Shown: positions 21,690 through 34,143, counted from the stretch's first letter. The stretch is DNA of 64,000 nucleotides from Alentia gelatinosa (GCA_950022655.1 OX465590.1:38267218-38331217), one strand, 5' to 3'. Numbers and translations: made by a program. The notes: generated from the letters alone by a model not told the origin.

Positions 21690-22047
21690 TATAGGGAGCC
21701 AAAGTGAACCCGCTGAAACCACAGATACCCACCTACAAAACACCGTTTCCGGTGGCCAGTGAGAACGATGCTTAGTGCTAAAGCTATAGGGGTTTGAGGC
21801 TAGACTTTCGTTTTTGGTCTCTTTTGCTACTTTTGAAGTGTAGTTTACTACTATCGTCTCTGAATAACTCTGTTTCGAAACTACGATGACAGTTGTTAAG
21901 TTTATTAAAAATTTGGATCTAAAAGATTGGAGAATGAATCATATAATCTCGAACCTACATAGGCTAAGTATTGAGGGCCTATACCCGGAAATAGTATTTT
22001 GTAACCGGCTATCTGTGGTTGCAACGGGTTCACTTTGGCTCCCTATA
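21690..22047. mobile_element. TIR element Z
   Basis: About 358 bp with a terminal inverted repeat of roughly 38 bp: TATAGGGAGCCAAAGTGAAC, then CCGCTGAAACCACAGATA on the left, and TATCTGTGGTTGCAACGGG then TTCACTTTGGCTCCCTATA on the right. The ends suggest a TA target duplication. A short frame crosses it but is not credible as a gene. Confidence 0.85.
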
Positions 22048-23693
22048 CATTTAACACAAATATGCCAAACATCAGACATGCATATGACTAGTGTATACAT
22101 ATCGTGCATAGCATATTTTTCTATTTATATACTTTGCATATTATACACAAAAACTATATTGTAGATGCTGCATTCCCGAGCCCTCAATATAGGCATATGT
22201 ATATGCAAGCATTAACATGTAAATCTAACAGTCTGTTTAGGCGGTGGTGTATAGATCATTAAATCACTTCCTTCATGCAGTGGTTTCTGCTAAACGGAAA
22301 ACCATATTTCTGACCAATTATTTATAATTGCTATAGGAACTACAGCTAAATCAAAATCCATGTTGGATATGGGGAGGGAATATTTTTGCATGACAGAAGA
22401 GAGGAAATGGAATATTTTAGTAAGCTCTTTAGTTATTGGTTATGGCCTGAATACATCTTTTCGGTCCTAGTCTGACAAGTATGTATTGGCCAGACCCTAA
22501 CTGCCAGGTGGCTGTCTGGGCAAAGGCTTATGGCAGTATTGGGGAGGCTTCATCTTCCTGGCCGAAATTAAGAACACACAAATACAAAGCCAAGTTTAAA
22601 CATTACTTCGCTTATATTATGAATCCTACTTTTTATCAAGGACCTACATGTATCATAGTGTCCATTATTGCTATGTCTTGTTGCAGCGACAAAAATTAGT
22701 CATATCGAGAAAAAAGACTCAGCTTTAGCCCGGTGATTGTATTTCTACTAGCGCCGCCAAGTAATTACCTTCTATAACTGTGTTTTGCCATACGGTGTCA
22801 TTTTTCACAAGCTACAGGAAATCTGTTTATTTAGAGACGAGTGACAATAGTTAAAGGAATATCCTACAATCCAAGGCGGTGCCACCTGGTGACTTTTAAA
22901 TATGGTCAATTATAGGTCGAAACTGGTTCTTTGAAATTCATTCTAATTCTAAATGAGCAAGTCTAACATTTTGTCCAGTTTATCCAATCTTGATAGGTAA
23001 AAAAGGCTAATTTACATTTGCTTGATTTACGTATACTGGAAAATATAGTTTTCTTCAATCGTTTCAACAAGAGGGACTATGACCTATGAATTTTAAAACT
23101 GAAATGTGGAGTATTTGACATTTACTATATTCTGTGAAAGTTTGAGGAAAATTACATGGATTTTACTATGTAGATCTAGACGAATATTCAGGTACTGAAT
23201 GCATACATGCTACAGGTGACATACATACACAATACTTAGTAGACACTGACCAGAAAATTATGAAATCTGGGAATCATAAAGAAAGTCTATATGCCTCTAC
23301 ACACTACAAATTTTAGTGATTTTCTATTAGGGTTAAGTGTCTCAAATCAATACTTTCTAGTTTGATTTTATACAGAGCTTTTAGTGACTAAAAAGATACA
23401 TTGTTGTTCTATGTGTACTAGTTATTTAAGAAAAAAAGCTTTGAACCCTATTATGTAGTCTAGGCTGCATGCATATATACCACAAAATATGGCCACTTGG
23501 AGAAGTGTAACCCAATAAAGTGGACACTAAATACCTATACAATTTTAACATTTAGTTTCAGGAAATGCAACATACAATGTCTATACTCCTCATCATCCTA
23601 TTTTGTGACCACTAGTCTTCAAAATATCATAAGATTCTGTTCCTTGTTAGGGATAAATGTCGCTAACAATTGCAGGGGAAAAAACACGTCTTA
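22048..23693. other. Stretch without a recognised gene
   Basis: AT-rich and apparently low-copy. The part at 22.9-23.2 kb resembles 9.6-9.9 kb (GCTAATTTACATTTGCTTGATTTACG versus the 9.7 kb text), so a diverged repeat may be shared. No exon is supported. Confidence 0.35.
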
Positions 23694-23978
23694 AGCCTGG
23701 CGTCCACCTACTACGATATGGCTCCGATATGGTCTACGATGCACCTCAGAATAAAAAAATCTAAATCGCGTCGGAAGGTCACCTAATATCAGGGCAGTTG
23801 ACCACGTCTCTGCGATTAGGCACTGAAAAAAATACCCTTATGATGTGTGATGGATTGGCATGTCTAGACATGTGTCTACGATTTTCACCTTCCCGATATG
23901 TCTCCGATATTTGCATTTTTGTATCGGTGCCATATTGGTAGGTCTAAATTTCTATCGTAGTAGGTGGACGCCAGGCCT
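23694..23978 (-). mobile_element. Family B MITE, copy B5
   Basis: 285 bp in inverse orientation: AGCCTGGCGTCCACCTACTA on the left, GTAGTAGGTGGACGCCAGGC then CT on the right, TA on both flanks. The interior is the reverse complement of B1-B3. Confidence 0.85.
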
Positions 23979-25440
23979 TATACTATCGAGATGTAGCCTG
24001 ACTTTCATTCTGATAAGTTACACACACTGTAAGCATCCATCTACCAACAGCATACAACAGTTGTGACATATAATATTGAGATTGACACAGGGTGCTTCCT
24101 AACAGGTAGGTGCTGTGGATAGTGGTTGAGGCCCAGATGTTTGGACTGCCACTCCTACGTTTGAACTGTCCTCTGTCTTCGTTTGCACTGACCCGGCTAA
24201 AAGCTTTATCAGGAGTCAGCCATGCAGACATCATGATCAGTCACTCTTCACCCAGACACTGAGGCATCACTATTTCCAAGACACTAAAGAAGAAACCAAC
24301 AAGTTTTGGTCAAAGTCGTCATTCTCCACGAGTTTGATGCGGTCTCAGACTGGAGGTACCGGATCGGAAGCCCCCTCAGTCGCAGAGTGGAGAAAGGCCT
24401 TAGAGGGAGTGTTTTCTACAAAGGTGCTACTTTTGATAGGGAATATGGAGTGTTGAGGATAGAAACATTGATTCCTATGATACAATCAAGCCGGAACTGA
24501 AAAAGAAATATGTTCATGATCTTTTGATGTAAACTCTAACTTCCGGTAAGACTTATTTAATCAACTAGTACGTCTGTTGATATTAGCAACTCAAGGCAAT
24601 AGGCCGATTGACAGTGATACTTTGTATATGCTCATTGTAAAGTGCCTCACCGAAAACCTGTATTATTTGAAGAACCGAAAGTGTATTGTAGATTGTACAA
24701 ATATAATAACTTTAAGTTACTGATGAAACAAGGAGATATTTGGTCAAGTAGTTAACTGAATATTATGTTACTCAAGATATCACAGAAATGCATTCAAGGA
24801 TGACCCTACTGTATGGATGATCAAACCCTTAAGATGGCTGTAAGGGCTGATCACACCGGTCCATGGCTGATAACCTATGCAGGATAAATGAAGAAAATAG
24901 TACAAAAAATCCCCGCACCAGAGGACACAAGGAATAGTTTTTGATAACTGCTACCACCATATCCTACCACATGGATCATCTATATACACAGGTTAAGGAG
25001 ATATTGAACATTTACTGACAGGAGAATCATGAGGACCGATAGACTCTTAGTACAGCTGCAACCAAAAGGACTTATATCATATGAACTCCACAGAAGTGAA
25101 TGTGATTGTAAATTAACGTTGCTGAGAATTACCATGTAACTGTGAACTTTGTTATTCAGAATATATGCTATGAATACATATCTGTGCATCGTTATTTGTC
25201 TTCTTCATTACAAATAGAAAATATTCCATATTTTCCTATCTTGTCACTTTACTAGCTAGTCTATGGGATTAGGCCTTAGTTACTGTATATGACACAATGA
25301 GACTCTGAACATTCTGCTAAGCTTTTGCACTCTGGGTTTGGCAATGGAAATAAAGAATAAGACAAGATTCTCCAGTTATTGATCAGAGAAAGATGCCCTC
25401 CAATAAAATTATGTTACTTCCTGATGTTTTTTTTATGAAG
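23979..25440. other. Stretch without a recognised gene; LINE-tail fragment at 24.83-24.93 kb
   Basis: Two frames (24234 to 23983 on the - strand and 24306-24500 on the + strand) have no recognised domain. At 24826-24930 the sequence GATAACCTATGCAGGATAAA plus an A-rich tail matches the retroposon tail inside E1, so a truncated LINE/SINE end is likely. Confidence 0.4.
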
Positions 25441-25459
25441 ACTTACCGACATAATACTT

Positions 25460-25764
25460 CAAAAGTGTTAAGTCAGACATGAAAAGCGGCAGCTACAGTG
25501 CTAGCAAGGGTCGATCAGCATAAACAGTAAGTAAAAGTTAATCTCAATTCCTTAAAAAAAACTAATGTGACAATATCATAAACCCGAAATGATGTGTGAA
25601 TCCTGTGATGGGTAGATTTGTCTAATTCTTATGAAACCGGACATACCATGTTTGGGGTCTGTCTTTTCCTAAGGGCAGCTACTTGTGTTGTCACGAAACT
25701 AGACAACCCCAATATGTCTGTATGGTGTCCCAGACATGTCACAAAACTAGTGAAACAGGTCCCT
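25460..25764. mobile_element. Family M element, partial copy M2
   Basis: The right end CTAGTGAAACAGGTCCC and internal words GTTGTCACGAAACTAGACAA and GACATGAAAAGCGGCAGC match M3 (30646-31187) in inverse order. The left terminus is not recognisable. Confidence 0.7.
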
Positions 25765-26938
25765 GATTTTGTACCTCTTACTCCCTATATTTCCCTTGCT
25801 TTTTTTTAATTTTATTTTTATTTTTATTTTACGAACAAAATTCACCTTATTTGGTGGTATTACATTTCGCTCTGGCACGTTCAAGTTTCACAATTCAGTG
25901 TTGTGCAGTCGATCATATATATAAGTATAATATATAAAAAAATAAAACAGGACACATTATACAACATGATGACATGAATTTGGTAAAGGGTGATGAACGA
26001 TCATAGTGCTATGATCATTGCTATGATAGATCTCCTACTCCCTGCATTTCCCTTACTACAAGATAAACCATTATTCATTCTACTACATAGACAGGTACTT
26101 TTGTATATTCCATGTCCCATGTAATCCTTTATTGTTTTCTCTAAATCAGCCCTGTCAAATGCATTGTAGCTGTCGCCAAGGTCTCATGTACCCACATCAG
26201 GTGTCCTCAGTGTTTGCAGGTCATGCTAATGAACCTGTGCCAGGTCACATATGTTTACTGGTTAATTTTAATCATAAGGTTCTATTGCACGTGTTAATAC
26301 TGTTATTTCTTCCTAGAAAGGCTCCTAACCAAAGATAAACGAAACATCAAGCACATATTGCTTAAACACAAAGAAAAAGATATGACATTACCAGGAACAT
26401 GTGACACATTTTGCTACAAGGCTTGTTTAAAGCTGCACTATCATGGCATCAGAACTCAGTGGCTGAAGGTGGCTATAACAAGATTATATCTTGACTACAG
26501 GTGGGCTAGATCATTAAAATCAGTCATCTCTGACTGAGATCTAAGCCTCTTTATTCATCCATATGTGCCCCTTCAAAAGGAAGATTGTATCTAAATGGTA
26601 ATGTTTTGATGAATAAAGGAATTGATAAAAAAAAAAGAGAAAAAAAAAGAAGAGACAAACCGTAAACAATGAAGGTATAGCCACATGAAAAGTACTGCTG
26701 TATCATATATATGGAAATAAAAAAACTCGCGACCAAAAAGAGAAAGAGAGAGGGAGAAGGAGCAGTACCCCGAGGATCAACTCAACTACTGATTTCTTAT
26801 GAATAATTTTCGTGGTAATAAAATTTGGAATTGACAAAATAAATGATAATACTGGTATACACACACACCAAGCTAGTGCATATTCAAAAAGAGCCCTCAC
26901 TACCTGCAGACCCGCAGTGATAGGATATGATTGTCACT
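25765..26938. other. Stretch without a recognised gene
   Basis: AT-rich with simple repeats (TTTTATTTTTATTTTTATTT near 25805; A-rich near 26625-26655). Nothing supportable. Confidence 0.35.
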
Positions 26939-26940
26939 TA

Positions 26941-27488
26941 AACGGGATTCACACGGTGGGATTCATGTACCTCACAGGCCGTTTGTCTGAGACAAATCCT
27001 GTTGAGATTTGGTACTGGAACACAATCTCCTCGTGTGAATGACAGGCTTTCATTTTGCTGAGACAACTTTTTTCTCTTGCAATTTTCGGCGACAATCGCC
27101 CCTAACAAGGAACAGAATCTCATGAGATTTTGACTTTAAACAGATTTAAAATTTAGAGGGACATTTTGGTGAGACAAGTGTATTTCACACGTTCTCCCCC
27201 AATCTGTGAGTCTCAGCGGTCTCAAATAACACCTATTCACACGGGGAAGTACCCTGAGTCGGCGACTGTGTGCCCTGTGTACCCTGTGTACCCTGTGTAG
27301 GGGTGTAGGGTTGAGACTATGTACCTGTTAAATCTTCTCATGTGAATTGAATCCGCCATGTTCCCCTGAGACTGTAGAACACCCCAATCTGTGAAACTTT
27401 GTTCCCAGTTGGAAATAGTAGCCGACTGGTGCAAAGGTGTGAAGTACACCAGTCTCAGGTCCATTTGCCCCACCGTGTGAATCCCATT
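26941..27488. mobile_element. Family Q TIR element, copy Q1
   Basis: 548 bp between AACGGGATTCACACGGTGGG and its inverse CCCACCGTGTGAATCCCATT. TA precedes the left end. The interior has TTTGTCTGAGACAAATCCTG and a second, inner CCTCACAGG segment. A 10-bp microsatellite (GTGTACCCTG) sits near 27271-27300. A shorter copy is at 42809 and a fragment at 54320. Confidence 0.8.
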
Positions 27489-27490
27489 TC

Positions 27491-27791
27491 AAGCCCAATG
27501 CCCATCTACCGATTAAGGGTTGAACGATTAGCTCACAAATTGTATAGGAGTCAGTGACCTTGTCGCAGGCAAGTTACGTAACACTTCGCTCGACATCGAA
27601 CAGAGGGATCGGTGGGTATTATTCCTAAGCAAATCAGTCTACTAATCGGTGGCTTACCCTTGTCTAGCTGTCCTACATCTACCCACTACGGCTGATTCCG
27701 TTAGGATGCCTCGCCTGAGACAAATTACCGTATGTCTGTTGCCGACAAAGGTACATGAATATTCCGAAATCGGTATATGGGCATTGGGCTT
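27491..27791 (-). mobile_element. Family A MITE, copy A4
   Basis: About 300 bp from AAGCCCAATGCCCATCTACC (27491) to the inverse GGTATATGGGCATTGGGCTT. It directly abuts Q1. The interior has CGATTAAGGGTTGAACGATT and GTCTAGCTGTCCTACATCTA. Confidence 0.8.
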
Positions 27792-27815
27792 AACCAAATA
27801 CCAGATTACAGATAA

Positions 27816-28100
27816 TATGGAGAAACCAAACAAGAGTTAGTCGTGTTGTTCTTTATCGCATGATGGCAAGATTTCGTAATATGTGATCTTGCCAGAGTGC
27901 GATGAACAATAACATGACTAACTCGAGTTTGGTTTAGAATTTATCCTACCCCGCCCGTCTAAATTACTTCTACATTAACAATTGACGTCATTTGTCAAGT
28001 GTACCTCCACTAGAGCGATATTTTTCATTTTTCTGAACTCCAGACCGAATACAGTGACCCAATGTTAAGCCTATGGAGTTTTTTATTAGGGGTAGGATAA
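27816..28100 (-). mobile_element. Family C modular foldback element, copy C2
   Basis: Hairpin (27816-27940) TATGGAGAAACCAAACAAG / CTAACTCGAGTTTGG with a shortened inner loop. The TIR module runs from AATTTATCCTACCCCGCCC to GGGGTAGGATAA and holds ACGTCATTTGTCAAGTG and CCCAATGTTAAGCCTATGG. Confidence 0.8.
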
Positions 28101-28502
28101 CGGCGAGGGTAGCTTTACCTTAATATCATCACTCACGCCTCTTTCCGCGATTTAAATGACGTTGTTGTTGCTGAAATCCATATCAACTGGGAAACGTTTA
28201 TAAACTAATTAGATACACGAAGATTGTGATTAGAAGAAGAAAAGTGGGATGAGAACAAATCCACCCACTCACCCTATCATTTGACTCTATGTACCTATTC
28301 AGTCCTATTCCTCTGGCTCAATATTCACACAACATTTATGTGGTGTTTATGCTGCAGCATATAATAAATGTGTCATGACCACACCATTTGCTTTACAAAA
28401 CGAGTCATTTTACATTAATTACATGACAGCACAACATGATTAATACTACAACAACAGGTCACAGTACAATCGAATACTGCACCAGTGTGCATTGGAAGCC
28501 TG
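28101..28502. other. Stretch without a recognised gene
   Basis: Low-copy sequence between C2 and T. Nothing supportable. Confidence 0.35.
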
Positions 28503-29711
28503 TGGCCCGTTGGATAATCGACATATCATAGAAATTGTCCTCCAATCAATATAATTATACAACCAATATCGTTGTATAAGCATTTTGGTCTTAGCGCTAA
28601 GACAGTTCAAGGATACGATCTTATGTAGACTTTGAAATGTTGTAGCATAAATTAATGGTACAACTCCCCTTTGTGCTCCAAATTGTCCTAGGTCGTCTAC
28701 AACGCTCCTACATCAAGGACACCTATAGGGGTGTCGTACATTTGATTTGTTTTTAAAATACAGCATAATAAGTTGTGATTTTGATAGTGATCACTGGTGT
28801 GTTACAGAATGGCTGGTCATGGTGGAAGGGAAAGGACTGTCCATCATTTGATGGCAGAAAAGAGCCTTTGGAGAAGCTGGATGATCGTAGGACATGTGGC
28901 CAGTTGAATAATCCAAGATATGTCGTAGAAATTGTCCCTTGTTTATGGGGCCTCAGGCTTAGATTCCAGAGACTTGTCCTGGGAGCTGTTGAACAAACTA
29001 CGAACGAGGAGAAAGTCTCCCAGAATCGTCCTTGGGGCCATAGTGTTGTATAAAATAACGGGCTGTAAGCAATAGATATTTTTACAATAAGAGTAATCAA
29101 AACCTCTTACAAGGCGTTGTATACAAATATGTTCATCTATATGATATCTTCTGTCTTGTCATACAACTCTAAATGGAAAGAAATCGTCCAGGATGTTGTT
29201 TTATCGTAAAACTGGATGAGGTTTAATCTTGGCCACCGTATTCCACGACTGGAGTTTGGCATAGTGATTTCATGAGGCGAAGCCGAGTGAAGTCCGGAGC
29301 CAAAACTTCAGGAGTGGAATGCGCTGGCCAAGATTAAACGAATCAGGTTTTGATTTTATCCTATCCCGTCTCCTCGATTTTGGAATATTACGTGATAACA
29401 ATGCTGTATGCCACTAGTGGCATATAAAACTCCGTATGCCAGTCAGCGTGGCATACGGAAACCCAATGTTAAGCCTATGGGATTTTATATTAGGGGTAGA
29501 ATAAATCGTTTGAATTATCGTATTGTCCAGACCAGCACCAGAATCGAACGAACTTTATTCAACAGCCCCTGGCAGGTGAGACAATTTCAAAGAGGGATTA
29601 TACTGTCTACCGGGAATCTAATTTATAGAAAATATTTGGCGTAGATTGTCCCAGACCTCCTTCAACTTACCGTCCTGCTCTACGATACATCCTGGATTAT
29701 TCAACGGGCCA
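28503..29711. mobile_element. Family T TIR element with nested D1
   Basis: Outer ends TGGCCCGTTGGATAATCGA and the inverse TCCTGGATTATTCAACGGGC. An additional internal terminus (TGGCCAGTTGAATAATCCAA, 28900) suggests a rearranged or double copy. D1 is inserted at 29202-29505. Frames at 28775-29053 on both strands overlap these repeat words and are not considered genes. Confidence 0.6.
29202..29505 (-). mobile_element. Family D modular foldback element, copy D1
   Basis: The hairpin module starts TATCGTAAAACTGGATGAG; the arm GTTTAATCTTGGCC pairs with GGCCAAGATTAAACG. An inner stem around GGAGTTTGGCATAGTGA has a GAGGCGAAGCCGAG loop. The TIR module carries paired dyads (ATGCCACTAGTGGCAT; CCGTATGCCAGTCAGCGTGG) and AATGTTAAGCCTATGGG, ending TTAGGGGTAGAATAAA. 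Confidence 0.85.
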
Positions 29712-29782
29712 CCACGTGTTTGGCGCTGTCCTTTGTCTTGTAGGAGCGATTTAAACCGGAATTTATGACAACTGTGTTAACC

Positions 29783-30140
29783 CTTTCTTTACTAATGATG
29801 CCACTATGACATTCCCCAGCCACGGGCGAATGATGCCATATGGCACTACCAGCCATGGGCGAATGATGCCAAATGGCTTCATTTGATATTTTACAATTTA
29901 GGCTCATAATTCATGAAATACTCAATGCTATAACACCATTGTTACACAAGATATGTATCTAGATATGATCCATATAATTATTGATAAAAAAAATGAAATG
30001 GTTGCCATAGTGCCACAAATCATGTCATATGACCATTTCTGAAATTTGGTGCTCGCCCTTACTGGCCATTCATGTGAGCTGACATCGCCCCCTACACGAT
30101 GCAGCACAAAAATCGTTCGTAAGGATTGGGTTAATGGGAG
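29783..30140. mobile_element. Possible TTAA-flanked element BB1
   Basis: TTAACCCTTTCTTTACTAATG at the left and CGTAAGGATTGGGTTAA at the right give short CCC.../...GGG ends next to TTAA, as in piggyBac-like elements. It contains two and a half 33-bp units beginning GATGCCATATGGCACTACCA (29798-29882), kin to the array at 53343. No transposase is visible; a non-autonomous element by inference. Confidence 0.45.
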
Positions 30141-30480
30141 GGGTGTGAAGTATTCACTGCCAATGTACCATTCCACATTTTTAGAAAAATATCCTTTCTC
30201 TATATTCGAGTTCCTGATATTTATAGCTATGAATTCTATACATGCAATAAAACCTACATTCCATTGAGAATCCAGAAGTGACATTTACTAATTACGCATG
30301 CAGTATATTTGATCATTACGTACTGCTGCTCCCAATGCAGTGTAAACTGTATACTGAACCCTGTGCAGTACACTGTTATACTGCACATGTTGAAACATCG
30401 GCAGTGTGTGGGCTTTCACATAGACATGTCTTCTATGCCAATATATGATAAGGTTTTATTAGTTTTGGGTATATAATAAA

Positions 30481-30633
30481 TATATAACGACCTACCTTGC
30501 ACCTTGTACATGCTACAAAACTCGATGGGAATTGATGCTTTTACAGAACCCAGCCTGGGGCCTCGTTCAGTAGAAAGCAACAATTCCCCATCTTGTTTTG
30601 TAGCATGTACAGCATGGTCATGTCGTTCTATAT
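30481..30633. mobile_element. Family AA foldback hairpin, copy AA2
   Basis: Outer arms TATAACGACCTACC, then TACATGCTACAAAACTCGAT, mirror ATCTTGTTTTGTAGCATG and CATGGTCATGTCGTTCTATA. The inner part differs from AA1 (GGGAATTGATGCTTTTACAG; GGGGCCTCGTTCAGTAG). Left of it, 30300-30400 has GCAGTATA-type dyads related to the 2.5 kb and 10.85 kb regions. Confidence 0.75.
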
Positions 30634-30645
30634 AACCACGCACCA

Positions 30646-31187
30646 GGGACCTGTTTCACTAGTTTTGTGACATGGCTGTGACACCATACAGGCATTGGGG
30701 TTGTCTAGTTTCGTGATAACACAAGTAGCTGCCCTTAGGAAAAGACAGACCCCAAACATGGTATGTCCGGTTTAATAAGAATTAGACAAATCTACCCATC
30801 ATAGGATTCACACATCATTTCGGGTTTATGATATTGTCACATTATGTCTACAGTTTTTTTTAAAGGAATTGAGATTAACTTTTACTTACTGTTTACGCGG
30901 ATCGACCAATACTCTCTGTTATATAACGTGACTTCGTTTTGTCCGTTCTTGCTTGCACTGTAGCTGCCGCTTTTCATCTCAGACAGACCCCAAACATAAG
31001 AATTAGACAAATCTACATGTCATGGACCTGTTTCACTTGTTTCGTGACAAAAGGGTTAGACAGACATGAAAAGCGGCAACTACAGTGCAAGCAAGAACGG
31101 ACAAAGTCTAATGTATAGTTCTTATGAAACCGGACACACCATCTAGACGCCATCTAGACATGTCACGAGACTAGTGAAACAGGTCCC
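30646..31187. mobile_element. Family M TIR element, copy M3
   Basis: 542 bp from GGGACCTGTTTCACTAGTTT to the inverse ACTAGTGAAACAGGTCCC. Two inverted copies of GCAAGAACGGACAAA and GAAAAGCGGCAACTACAGTG words lie inside, and an extra terminus GGACCTGTTTCACTTGTTTC is at 31024. It may be two half-elements fused. Confidence 0.8.
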
Positions 31188-32003
31188 TGATGATTCTTCT
31201 CCGCTCGTGAAAGACCACGCAGTATAGCTGAGGTCTTAGAAGCGAATTCTGCCGAGAAAAACCCCTGAGGATTTACTGACGAATTAGGAGACTTGATTAA
31301 TCGTAAAAAACATTTCACATTAGCCTCGGCACGACGTTCTGCCGTCACAGCCTGGCCCTTGAGGTCGCCCCTCGGCTGTGGGGGGTGCTTAACGATGTAT
31401 TGAATTATTAGTGAGGCTCAGGGGGGTTGGAATTAGCAGTAGGCTTTAGCAGCATCCAACGGGCTGGACTCGTTCGCCCTCTTATTAACCCTGTTGAATA
31501 TATGTGATACCTCTAGATGTATCTCTTTACAAAAGAAAGATGTGTGCAGGGAGCGCGGGGGTTAAGGTAAGAGAAGGTGAATAACTAGTTTGGCAACCAA
31601 CCCCTGTCTATGATATAGGGGTTGGTTGGGTTAAATCCCACATGGGATCACTCGGGGTGCGCCTCAAGCCAAATACTTTTGTTCTATGTATACTCTCAAA
31701 GCAGACATATGTAATATAAAATATATTCATAGCTGAAATTTTTTTTACAAAGAAACCATGATTTGTAGTCATTATATTTTAAGAAAATACACAGGAAAAG
31801 AAATAGGAAAATGGAAAATTTGCTTGGAGGTTATGAATCAGCACACTCTCCAAGCAGTACGAAAAATCTGGTAGGAGAGTAACAAACAGGTCCCGCTACT
31901 GCGTCAAGGCAGCCGCTTATTTAACCCGACCAGAGCTAACTTTGTGTAGCTCTGGTTGCCAGTGTAGCGCGTAACATGGTCGTTAACCTTTTACCATTAA
32001 TGC
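31188..32003. other. Stretch without a recognised gene
   Basis: Includes locally GC-richer sequence at 31.19-31.45 kb. Frames of about 60 codons have no recognised domain. Nothing supportable. Confidence 0.35.
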
Positions 32004-32597
32004 TTTTATCTCACCCTGGTATTTTTCCCTATAGACTTAAGATAGGGACCTCATACCCAACGGCCATTGGGTATTTAGAATAAATACTCAATGGGGGATT
32101 ATGTCACAAAGGTTAGCCCATTAGTTAATGTGAAGGGTGAGATATATTCAGAAACCTATTCAAGTTTAAGATCAGAGCTCGATCCCATCTCGTTTGAATC
32201 GCTATGTTATTCATGTGGCTTCGCCTTGTGAATTACTACGAGATTCATACTCGATGGGATGTATACACAATATTGGCTGGTTTCACATACAAGCGGCCGT
32301 ATTCTCCGAGGAGTTGACGCTAAGTCAACTCCGAGGAGCATACAACTGCTTTTATCTGAAACCAGTCTATATTGCATTTATTATCCACCTTTTCTGTGCA
32401 AGTGGCATGTCGATATCAGTTCATTTAAGTTATGCACTATTTTCCCGTACGCACTATTTTTCTGTATGCGCCACCCGAAGCATACAACATATCCATATGC
32501 GCCGGGTATGTCCATACAAACTCCCTATGTGTTTTCTATGGACACTTTGTATTAGGTGGATAATAAAAGCTATGACCCTAAACTTTCATAGGTTTCC
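32004..32597 (+). mobile_element. Family E modular foldback element, copy E2, split by G
   Basis: TIR module from TTTTATCTCACCCTGG through CCAACGGCCATTGGGTATTT to AGGGTGAGATATATTC. The hairpin left arm has GAAACCTATTCAAG and AGAGCTCGATCCCATCTCG, with the GTGGCTTCGCCTTG loop. The right arm starts GATTCATACTCGATGGGAT, is interrupted by element G, then resumes GACCCTAAACTTTCATAGG and TTTCCTCT. Confidence 0.8.
32262..32568 (-). mobile_element. Element G: foldback plus TIR module inserted as one unit
   Basis: About 307 bp: border TATACACAATATTGGCTGG, then a hairpin whose stem is GCGGCCGTATTCTCCGAGG plus a dyad AGTTGACGCTAAGTCAACTC, closing at GAAACCAG. Next a TIR module from TTTATTATCCACC to GGTGGATAATAAAA with AGCATACAACATATCC inside. 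It lies wholly within the right arm of E2. A derivative is at 61893-62054. Confidence 0.8.
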
Positions 32598-32814
32598 TCT
32601 GTAAGAGCTGCTCGTGTGGGGAGTGCAAAGAATGCCTGAGGGCAGTCTCGTGGGTAGTGAAAATGATGGATGACGCCATTAGGCCATTTCAGTCTGTGAA
32701 TGGTCAGGCTGTGTGGTATATAATACCATAATATACAGGTGGTACTATGGTATAGAGACACTCTTATAGCACACAGACACCCCACAGACGCCTACTTGAC
32801 GCCTACATGAGCTT

Positions 32815-33133
32815 AAAGCCGGATGCCCATCTACCGATTTAGGGTTGAACGATTAGTTCCCAAATCGTATAGGAGTTGGTCACCTTGTCGCAGGCAAATT
32901 ACGTAACCCCTCGCTCGATCCGCACACTGATAAAATCGGTGTATGGTCCACTAATCGCTGGGGGAGGGCAAAAACCAAAGAAACTGAGTGTTCACTAATC
33001 GCTGGGTAGCCTTGCCTAGCTGTCCTACATCTACTGACTCCATTAGGATGGCTCGGCTGAGACAAATTACCCTCCATTTGTCAGCGACAAACGTACATAA
33101 ATGTTGAGAAATCGGTAGATGGGCATATGGCTT
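32815..33133 (-). mobile_element. Family A MITE, copy A5
   Basis: AAAGCCGGATGCCCATCTAC at the left and the inverse CGGTAGATGGGCATATGGC then TTT at the right, about 320 bp, TA-flanked. It directly abuts B6. Confidence 0.8.
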
Positions 33134-33135
33134 TA

Positions 33136-33417
33136 GGGCTGGTGTGCATCTACTACGATAGAAATGTAGACCTACCGATATGGCACCGATACAAAAAGCA
33201 AATATCGGAGACATATCGGGAAGGTGCAAAATCGTAGACAAATGTCTAGACATGCCAATCCACCATGCATTGTATGGGTTTTTTTCGGTGCCTAATCATC
33301 GAAACGTGGTCAACTGCCCCGATATTAGGTGACCCTCCGACGCCATTTTGATTTCCTATCTGGTGGTGCATCGTAGACCATATCAGTGCCATATCGTAGT
33401 AGGTGGACACCGAGCCT
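33136..33417 (+). mobile_element. Family B MITE, copy B6
   Basis: 282 bp, from AGGGCTGGTGTGCATCTACT to the inverse GTAGTAGGTGGACACCGAGC then CT. The interior is standard for the family. Confidence 0.8.
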
Positions 33418-33782
33418 AAGCAGACCTTTGCCTGATGTCTGATTGTCTAGACACCAGTCTATCTGCCTCACACACACAAGAAACAAACAATCAAGATAAT
33501 CTGGAGTGTTGTCCCCACACTGTCCAGTCATTATTTACAAGGGGTCTTACAAGTGTCCCATTAACCGGGTAAAGAGGCATTCCGTACCGAACGTACCGAA
33601 ATAGCTGTTCTGTTAAGCGGGGTTTCCCATTGAGCAAGATGTTCCCTTAATCAGGGTTAAAGTAAACTCTTAATAGAGGATAAAATGGCCGTTCCAAGTA
33701 AATTTGCCCCATGAGAGGGGTGTCCTGTCTAGCAGGGTTTTACTTTATGTCCACATATGCACACTACCTACATCACTACTTT

Positions 33783-34143
33783 AAGCTCAATACACATCTA
33801 CTGATTTCGGAGTGTTGATGTACCTTTGTCGGCGACAAAGGAACAGTAATGTGTCTATGGTGGGGCATCCTAAAAAAGTCGGCCCTAGTCGGTAGATGCA
33901 GTACAGCTAGGCAAGGGTCAGCCAGCGATCTTTGAGATGTTCTTTTGTCGCCGACGAATTGTCGTTCAATGTTCCTAACATGTTGATGCATACAGTCGCC
34001 AACAACGGAACGTTGGTAAATAGCCCCTGATTGGGCTGTCGACAAGCGCCAAGGGCTTACGTAATTTGCCTGCAGTTCACCGACTCCTATACAATTTGGG
34101 AACTAATCGTATAACCCTGAATCGGTAGATGTGTATTGGGCTT
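33783..34143 (+). mobile_element. Family A MITE, copy A6
   Basis: About 360 bp: AAGCTCAATACACATCTACT to the inverse GGTAGATGTGTATTGGGCTT. The central word AACATGTTGATGCATA is a decayed form of the family palindrome. Confidence 0.8.

Noticed and set aside
28775..29053. 92- and 115-codon frames on opposite strands
   Set aside because: They overlap family T terminus words (TTGAATAATCCAAG) and have no domain; repeat-derived.
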